From the NCBI GenBank assembly GCA_036508075.1, contig DATCIA010000095.1, positions 1 through 10,007 on the forward strand: a stretch of DNA of 10,007 nt. Direction: 5' to 3'. The stretch comes from PALSA-660 sp036508075 (GTDB taxonomy: Bacteria; Actinomycetota; Coriobacteriia; Anaerosomatales; PALSA-660). The notes below the pieces were generated by a model. That model was not told the origin of the DNA. It saw only the letters and a list, made by a program, of their open reading frames with translations, and did not search any database. The stretch's first letter is position 1. The number at the start of each line of letters is the position of its first letter. Positions 5,945 to 10,007 of the stretch are shown here, piece by piece. A program made the position numbers and the translations under genes.

Positions 5945-6643
5945 ATGACGGCAGCACGACCTGAGACAGACCCCCGGCACGTTGCGCGCTCGGAGCGCCT
6001 GCGGCACGACCGGGTGCGCCGCGTCGGGCAGCGCAGGGCGCTCGTCGTGGTGCTCGTGGCCATCGCCGTGGCCGGAGCGGCGTTCGCGCTGCGCCCGAGG
6101 GCAGTGCCGGCGTCATCGGCACCGGGCACCGGCGCGGTCGCGACCGTGCCGACCCGGACCGTCGAGGCGACCGCCCCGGTCCGGACCCCTCCCGCGACGC
6201 AGCCGGCCACCGTCACGCCGGTGCCGAAGCCCAAGCCCGCGGCGCCGAAGCGGCTCACCCCCGCGCCGGGTGTCAAGACGATCGTGGTGGACAAGAGCGA
6301 CCAGCGCGTGACGCTCTACAAGGCCGACGGAACGCCGGCCGACAGCTTCCTGTGCGCGAGCGGGGTCTTCTACCCGCGCGTCGGGACGTACAAGGTGTGG
6401 GGCCGCGCGAAGCAGTCGTGGGCGTTGACCGACGACACGACGTTCTTCTACTTCACCAAGTTCGCGACGTCCGAAGATGGCAACAGCATCGGGTTCCACT
6501 CGATCCCCCAGGAGCCCGACGGCACGCTGGTCGGCAAGCTGGGAGTGCCGGTGAGCCACGGCTGCGTCCGCCTCGACAAAGCCAAGGCGAAGTTCGTCTA
6601 CACCTGGGCCGCGACGGGCACACGGGTCGTCGTCAAGAAGTAG
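5945..6643 (+). CDS. membrane-anchored L,D-transpeptidase (YkuD family), 232 aa
   Basis: Predicted peptidoglycan enzyme outside the membrane that makes 3-3 crosslinks or attaches groups to peptide stems through a cysteine acyl-enzyme. A basic cytoplasmic start (residues 5-31, many Arg) is followed by one transmembrane helix (about 32-49). Next comes a Pro/Thr/Ala-rich spacer (50-108) to cross the inner wall zone, and a YkuD domain (about 110-232). The catalytic motif is complete: H185 in GFHSIP and S204-H-G-C207-V-R209-L. ATG at 5945 has GGAGAG upstream. The frame is open further upstream, but that part overlaps purN in antisense and is not protein-like. It is the only plus-strand gene between the purine genes, ending 11 bp from the purM stop in a convergent layout. 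Confidence 0.93.
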   Translation: MTAARPETDPRHVARSERLRHDRVRRVGQRRALVVVLVAIAVAGAAFALRPRAVPASSAPGTGAVATVPTRTVEATAPVRTPPATQPATVTPVPKPKPAAPKRLTPAPGVKTIVVDKSDQRVTLYKADGTPADSFLCASGVFYPRVGTYKVWGRAKQSWALTDDTTFFYFTKFATSEDGNSIGFHSIPQEPDGTLVGKLGVPVSHGCVRLDKAKAKFVYTWAATGTRVVVKK

Positions 6644-6654
6644 CGCTCGCGGTC

Positions 6655-7713
6655 CTAGGCGTAGCGGACCGTACGGCTGCCTTCCACGATCTCGCCGATC
6701 TCCCAGACCGTCTCCCCTGACGCCCGCAGCGCCACGGCCGCCCCGGCGGCGTCCTTCGCGTCGAGCACGAGGCACAAGCCGACGCCCATGTTGAAGGTGC
6801 GGAAGAGCTCGTCGTCGTCGAGACGAGTGGCCTCGGCCAGCAGTTCGAAGACGCGCGGACGCGGCCAGGCATCTCGGTGCACGAGCGCGTCCACACCTTG
6901 CGGCAGGCAGCGGTCGAGGTTCTCGGTCAGCCCTCCGCCGGTGATGTGGGCGATGCCCTTCACGCGAACGCCGGAGGCGAGGAGCGCGCGCACCGACCTC
7001 ACGTAGATGCGGGTGGGCTCCATCAGGGTCTCAGCCAGCGTGCGCCCGCCCAGGTCGAGGCGCGGCAGGTTGAGCTCGTCCTCGTGACCGTCCACGAGGA
7101 CGCGGCGGATCAGCGAGAAGCCGTTGGAGTGCGCGCCGCTCGACGCCACGCCCAGCACCGTGTCGCCGGGCGCAATCGTGGAGCCGTCGATCATCTTCGG
7201 GCGATCGACGACACCGACACAGAAGCCCGACAGGTCGTAGTCGTCGGGCTCCATCGTGCCGGGGTGCTCGGCCATCTCGCCGCCGATGAGCGAGCAACCG
7301 GACTGCCGGCAGCCCTCGGCGATGCCCTCCACGATCGCGGCGATGCGCGCCGACTCGACGCGGCCCGTGGCCACGTAGTCGAGGAAGAACAGCGGCTCGG
7401 CGCCGGTCACGAGGATGTCGTTGACGCACATGGCCACGAGGTCGATGCCCACGGTGTCGTGCTTGTCGAGCGCCTGCGCCAGCTTGAGCTTGGTGCCGAC
7501 GCCATCGGTGCCCGAGACCATGACCGGGTCGGCCATGTCCTTGAAGGCGGCGGCGGAGAACAGTCCGCCGAACCCGCCGATGTCGCCGATGACCTCGTCG
7601 CGGTAGGTAGAGCGCACGGCGGCGCGGATCGCATCGACCGCGCGGGCGCCTTCGCCGGTGTCGACGCCGGCGTCGCGGTAGGAGACCGGGGTCTTCTCGT
7701 CACGGTCGGGCAT
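6655..7713 (-). CDS. purM: phosphoribosylformylglycinamidine cyclo-ligase (AIR synthetase)
   Basis: ATP-dependent closure of FGAM to aminoimidazole ribonucleotide, step five of purine synthesis. It has 352 residues, about the usual size. Signatures are SYRDAGVD (11-18), IGGFGGLF (45-52), the ATP-binding SGTDGVGTK (67-75), then CVNDILVTGAEPLFFLDY, LIGGEMAEHPG, SSGAHSNGFSLIRR and AHITGGGLTENL in the family's order. I chose ATG at 7713, with GAGGAG 9 nt upstream. An in-frame ATG at 7770 would add 19 residues of unlikely sequence. The frame stays open far upstream antisense to tdh and kbl, which is a composition artefact. It is separated from purN by the oppositely oriented transpeptidase gene, although purM-purN is commonly contiguous in bacteria. 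Confidence 0.98.
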   Translation of the reverse strand: MPDRDEKTPVSYRDAGVDTGEGARAVDAIRAAVRSTYRDEVIGDIGGFGGLFSAAAFKDMADPVMVSGTDGVGTKLKLAQALDKHDTVGIDLVAMCVNDILVTGAEPLFFLDYVATGRVESARIAAIVEGIAEGCRQSGCSLIGGEMAEHPGTMEPDDYDLSGFCVGVVDRPKMIDGSTIAPGDTVLGVASSGAHSNGFSLIRRVLVDGHEDELNLPRLDLGGRTLAETLMEPTRIYVRSVRALLASGVRVKGIAHITGGGLTENLDRCLPQGVDALVHRDAWPRPRVFELLAEATRLDDDELFRTFNMGVGLCLVLDAKDAAGAAVALRASGETVWEIGEIVEGSRTVRYA

Positions 7714-7857
7714 ACCGGGCGGCTCCTCGAGGTGTGGGCGGGTCGTGGTCGTGGGCAGATTGTCGCACATGGGCGCACGCGTCCTGCGCTCCACGCACGC
7801 GGGGTCGGAGTGCGGGTATGCTCTGAAGACAAGCCACCTCGACAGAGATGGGCCGTC
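7714..7857. promoter_or_regulatory. divergent intergenic region purM / tdh
   Basis: The gap is 144 bp long with no gene. On the minus strand GACAAT (7764..7759) preceded by TGC forms a possible extended -10 for purM, giving a leader of roughly 40 nt. On the plus strand TATGCT (7817-7822) is a possible -10 for tdh. Neither has a recognisable -35. The purM ribosome binding site (GAGGAG) lies near 7725. No purine riboswitch-like fold or known operator was recognised by eye. Confidence 0.4.
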
Positions 7858-8907
7858 ATGACGCGGATGATGAAGGCGATCGTGAAGACAGTCGCAGGTC
7901 CGGGCGTCTCGCTCGTCGAGGTGCCGGTCCCCTCGATCGGGCCGGGCGAACTGCTGATCCGCGTCGAGAAGGTCGCGATCTGCGGCACCGACGTGCACAT
8001 CTACGAGTGGAACGACTGGGCCAAGAAGACGATCGCCCCGCCGCAGACCCTCGGACACGAGTTCGTGGGGAGCGTGGCCGAGGTCGGAGACGGCGTGACC
8101 GGCTTCCACGTCGGCGAGCGCGTCTCGGGCGAGGGCCACATCGTCTGCGGCGTGTGCCGCAGCTGCCGCGCCGGACGGCGCCATCTGTGCACCAACACCG
8201 TGGGCGTCGGGGTGAATCGCGACGGCTGCTTCGCCGAGTACCTCGCCATCCCGGCCTCCAACGCCTGGCACGTCGCGGACTCCATCCCGTCGCGGGTGGC
8301 CGCGATCTTCGACCCGTTCGGCAACGCGACCCACGCCGCGCTCTCGTTCGACCTGGTCGGCGAGGACGTGCTCATCACGGGAGCGGGGCCGATCGGCATC
8401 ATGGCGGTCGCCATCGCCAAGCACGTCGGCGCCCGCAACGTCGTGATCAGCGACGTCAACGACTATCGCCTCGACTTGGCGCGCCGTATGGGAGCGACAA
8501 GGACCGTCAACGTGCGCAGCGAGACCATCGCCGACGCCGTCGCAGAACTCGGCATGATCGGCTTCGACGTCGGCCTCGAGATGAGCGGCAACGGCCGGGC
8601 GTTCGAGACGATGCTCGAGAGCATGCACAACGGCGGGCGGATCGCGCTGCTCGGCATCGCGCCGGGGCCGGTCGCCATCGACTGGGACGAGGTCGTCTTC
8701 CGCGGGCTGACGATCAAGGGCATCTACGGCCGCGAGATCTGGGAGACCTGGTACAAGATGCAGACAATGCTCCAGAGCGGCCTCGACATCGCGCCGGTGA
8801 TCACGCACGAGTTGCCGTTCGAGGACTATGAAGAAGGCTTCCGCGCGATGATCAGCGGACAGAGCGGCAAGGTCGTCCTCGACCTCGCGCCACATACGGA
8901 GGGCTGA
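7858..8907 (+). CDS. tdh: L-threonine 3-dehydrogenase, zinc-dependent
   Basis: Cytosolic zinc alcohol-dehydrogenase family enzyme that oxidises L-threonine with NAD+ to 2-amino-3-ketobutyrate. It has 349 residues, against about 341 in E. coli. Catalytic zinc ligands are C42 (in AICGTDVHIYEW) with H67 and E68 (LGHEF). Structural zinc cysteines are C97, C100, C103 and C111. The Rossmann motif ITGAGPIGIM has G175-x-G-x-x-G180. The CGTDVHIYEWNDWA segment and DPFGNATHAAL are characteristic of Tdh rather than other family members such as sorbitol dehydrogenase. I chose ATG at 7858; ATGs at 7867 and 7870 are equally possible, as E. coli Tdh begins with the Met-Lys-Ala that starts at 7870, and no ribosome binding site decides. 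kbl follows after 3 bp, supporting the pathway call. Confidence 0.97.
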   Translation: MTRMMKAIVKTVAGPGVSLVEVPVPSIGPGELLIRVEKVAICGTDVHIYEWNDWAKKTIAPPQTLGHEFVGSVAEVGDGVTGFHVGERVSGEGHIVCGVCRSCRAGRRHLCTNTVGVGVNRDGCFAEYLAIPASNAWHVADSIPSRVAAIFDPFGNATHAALSFDLVGEDVLITGAGPIGIMAVAIAKHVGARNVVISDVNDYRLDLARRMGATRTVNVRSETIADAVAELGMIGFDVGLEMSGNGRAFETMLESMHNGGRIALLGIAPGPVAIDWDEVVFRGLTIKGIYGREIWETWYKMQTMLQSGLDIAPVITHELPFEDYEEGFRAMISGQSGKVVLDLAPHTEG

Positions 8908-8910
8908 GCG

Positions 8911-10007
8911 ATGTACGGGAAGATGAAGGACGCACTGCGCGAGGAACTCGACGCGCTGCGCGTCGCGAGCACGTTCAAGACCGAGCGCGTGATCGTCTCG
9001 CCGCAGGGCACCACGATCGAGGTCGCCGGCGTGGCCGGGGTCCGCACGGTCACCAACTTCTGCGCCAACAACTACCTCGGACTGACAAACGACCCGCGCG
9101 TGGTCGCCGCAGCGCACTCCGCTCTCGAACGTTGGGGCTTCGGCACCTCGTCGGTACGCTTCATCTGCGGGACGTTCGAGGTGCACAAGGAGCTCGAGGC
9201 ACGCCTCAGCGCATTCCTGGGCACCGAGGACACGATCCTGTTCTCCTCGGCCTTCGACGCGAACGGCGGCTTCTTCGGACCGTTCTTCGGCCCCGAGGAC
9301 GCCATCATCGCTGACGCGCTCAACCACGCCTCGGTCATCGACGGTGTGCGCCTGACCAAGGCGCAGCGCCTGGTCTACGCCCACTCGGACATGGCGGACC
9401 TGGAGGCGAAGCTCGAAGCGGCCTCCGGCGCGCGGTACCGCGTCATCGCCACCGACGGCGTCTTCTCGATGGACGGGGACATCGCCGACCTCAGGGGCAT
9501 CTGCGATCTCGCGGACCGCTACGACGCACTCGTGATGGTCGACGACTCGCACGCCACCGGCTTCACGGGCGCGACGGGCCGCGGCACCCCGGAGCTGTGC
9601 GGGGTGCAGGGTCGCGTCGACGTGATCACGACGACGTTCGGCAAGGCGCTGGGCGGCGCGTCGGGTGGCTGCGTGAGCGGACGCGCCGAGATCGTCGAGT
9701 GGCTGCGTCAGAAGGCCCGGCCCTACCTGTTCTCCAACACGCTCGCACCCGTCGTGGCGGCGACGACCGTGGCAGTGCTCGACCTGCTGTCTGAGACCAC
9801 CGAGCTGCGCGATCGCCTCGAGCTCAATGCGCGCACGTTCCGCGAGCGGATGACCGCCGCCGGTTTCGACATCCCCGCTGGCGAGCACCCGATCGTCCCG
9901 GTCATGCTGGGAGACGAAGCGCTCGCCCACCGGATGGCGGACGAGCTGCTCGAGGAGGGCGTCTACGTGATCGGCTTCAGCTTCCCCGTCGTCCCCAAGG
10001 GAGCCGC
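8911..10007 (+). CDS. kbl: glycine C-acetyltransferase (2-amino-3-ketobutyrate CoA ligase), 3' end outside window
   Basis: PLP enzyme that cleaves 2-amino-3-ketobutyrate with CoA to glycine and acetyl-CoA, the second half of the threonine route begun by Tdh. The window holds 365 complete codons plus two bases; by comparison with the usual length near 398, about 30 residues are missing. Visible motifs are NFCANNYLGL near the N terminus, GFGTSSVRFICGT, NHASVIDG with H139 (stacks on PLP), VDDSHATGF (210-218) and TTFGKALGGASGG with K245 as the PLP lysine. ATG at 8911 has GGAGGG (8898-8903) 7 nt upstream, inside the last codons of tdh. Other alpha-oxoamine synthases (KAS III-like 8-amino-7-oxononanoate or 5-aminolevulinate synthases) look similar, but the tdh neighbour decides for Kbl. 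Confidence 0.97.
   Translation, partial: MYGKMKDALREELDALRVASTFKTERVIVSPQGTTIEVAGVAGVRTVTNFCANNYLGLTNDPRVVAAAHSALERWGFGTSSVRFICGTFEVHKELEARLSAFLGTEDTILFSSAFDANGGFFGPFFGPEDAIIADALNHASVIDGVRLTKAQRLVYAHSDMADLEAKLEAASGARYRVIATDGVFSMDGDIADLRGICDLADRYDALVMVDDSHATGFTGATGRGTPELCGVQGRVDVITTTFGKALGGASGGCVSGRAEIVEWLRQKARPYLFSNTLAPVVAATTVAVLDLLSETTELRDRLELNARTFRERMTAAGFDIPAGEHPIVPVMLGDEALAHRMADELLEEGVYVIGFSFPVVPKGA

Noticed and set aside
6649..6672. Inverted repeat CGGTCC/GGACCG between the transpeptidase and purM stops as a possible bidirectional terminator
   Set aside because: Only 6 bp plus a wobble pair, a 10-nt loop and no T tract on either side; it overlaps the last purM codons. Too weak to call.
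7773..7801. Repeated GCGCACGCG-like words in the purM/tdh gap
   Set aside because: Short, imperfect and expected from GC-rich composition; no regular spacing or symmetry that would suggest an operator.
7770..7857. Earlier in-frame purM start at ATG 7770 or beyond
   Set aside because: The extra residues are Thr/Pro-rich and unlike PurM N termini, whereas ATG 7713 has a GAGGAG site and gives a normal length.
7714..9930. Very long open frame on the minus strand running antisense through kbl and tdh into purM
   Set aside because: Its translation there is Arg/Asp/His/Val-rich with no family motifs, while the plus strand encodes clear Tdh and Kbl. It is the usual antisense open frame of GC-rich coding DNA.
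1..10007. CRISPR arrays, insertion sequences, phage genes, toxin-antitoxin or defence systems
   Set aside because: No repeat-spacer pattern, transposase, integrase or attachment-site duplication was seen; the tRNA-Lys 3' end is not repeated elsewhere in the window as far as can be judged by eye.

Overview
This is a GC-rich stretch of bacterial chromosome with short gaps between genes and frequent GTG starts. GC content, codon use and protein style suggest a high-GC actinobacterium, perhaps near Coriobacteriia. That placement is an inference: nothing in the window fixes the taxon. Almost all of the sequence is explained by nine protein genes and two tRNA genes.

Left part (1-2796, all minus strand): a tRNA-Glu(UUC) cut by the window edge, a complete tRNA-Lys(UUU) with its own consensus extended -10 promoter, and upstream of them a three-gene cassette. 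The cassette encodes a membrane-anchored DltD-like SGNH acyltransferase/esterase, an AlgI/DltB-type MBOAT and a 58-residue single-pass microprotein. The microprotein is easy to miss. It ends in Phe-Ala-Tyr-Val-Asp-Phe, which fits the F-x-Y-x-x-F acyl-shuttle hexapeptide of DltX. The three genes are chained by 4-bp stop/start overlaps (GTGA, then ATGA). They look like a complete machine for moving an acyl group across the membrane onto an envelope polymer. No DltA/DltC donor system is present here, so the acyl group and the polymer are unknown.

Middle part (2810-7713): purine genes purM, purN and purH on the minus strand, with a class IV aminotransferase (probable aminodeoxychorismate lyase, PabC) between purN and purH. 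PurN and PurH both use 10-formyl-tetrahydrofolate, and PabC makes the p-aminobenzoate part of folate, so this is a coherent purine/C1 cluster. A membrane-anchored L,D-transpeptidase gene on the plus strand sits between purM and purN. It is divergent from purN and converges on purM with an 11-bp gap.

Right part (7858-10007, plus strand): tdh and kbl, 3 bp apart, turn threonine into glycine and acetyl-CoA. They diverge from purM across a 144-bp gap, and kbl runs off the window. Glycine is itself a purine precursor and C1 source, so the whole window leans toward glycine/folate/purine supply, with an envelope-modification cassette attached 13 bp downstream of purH.
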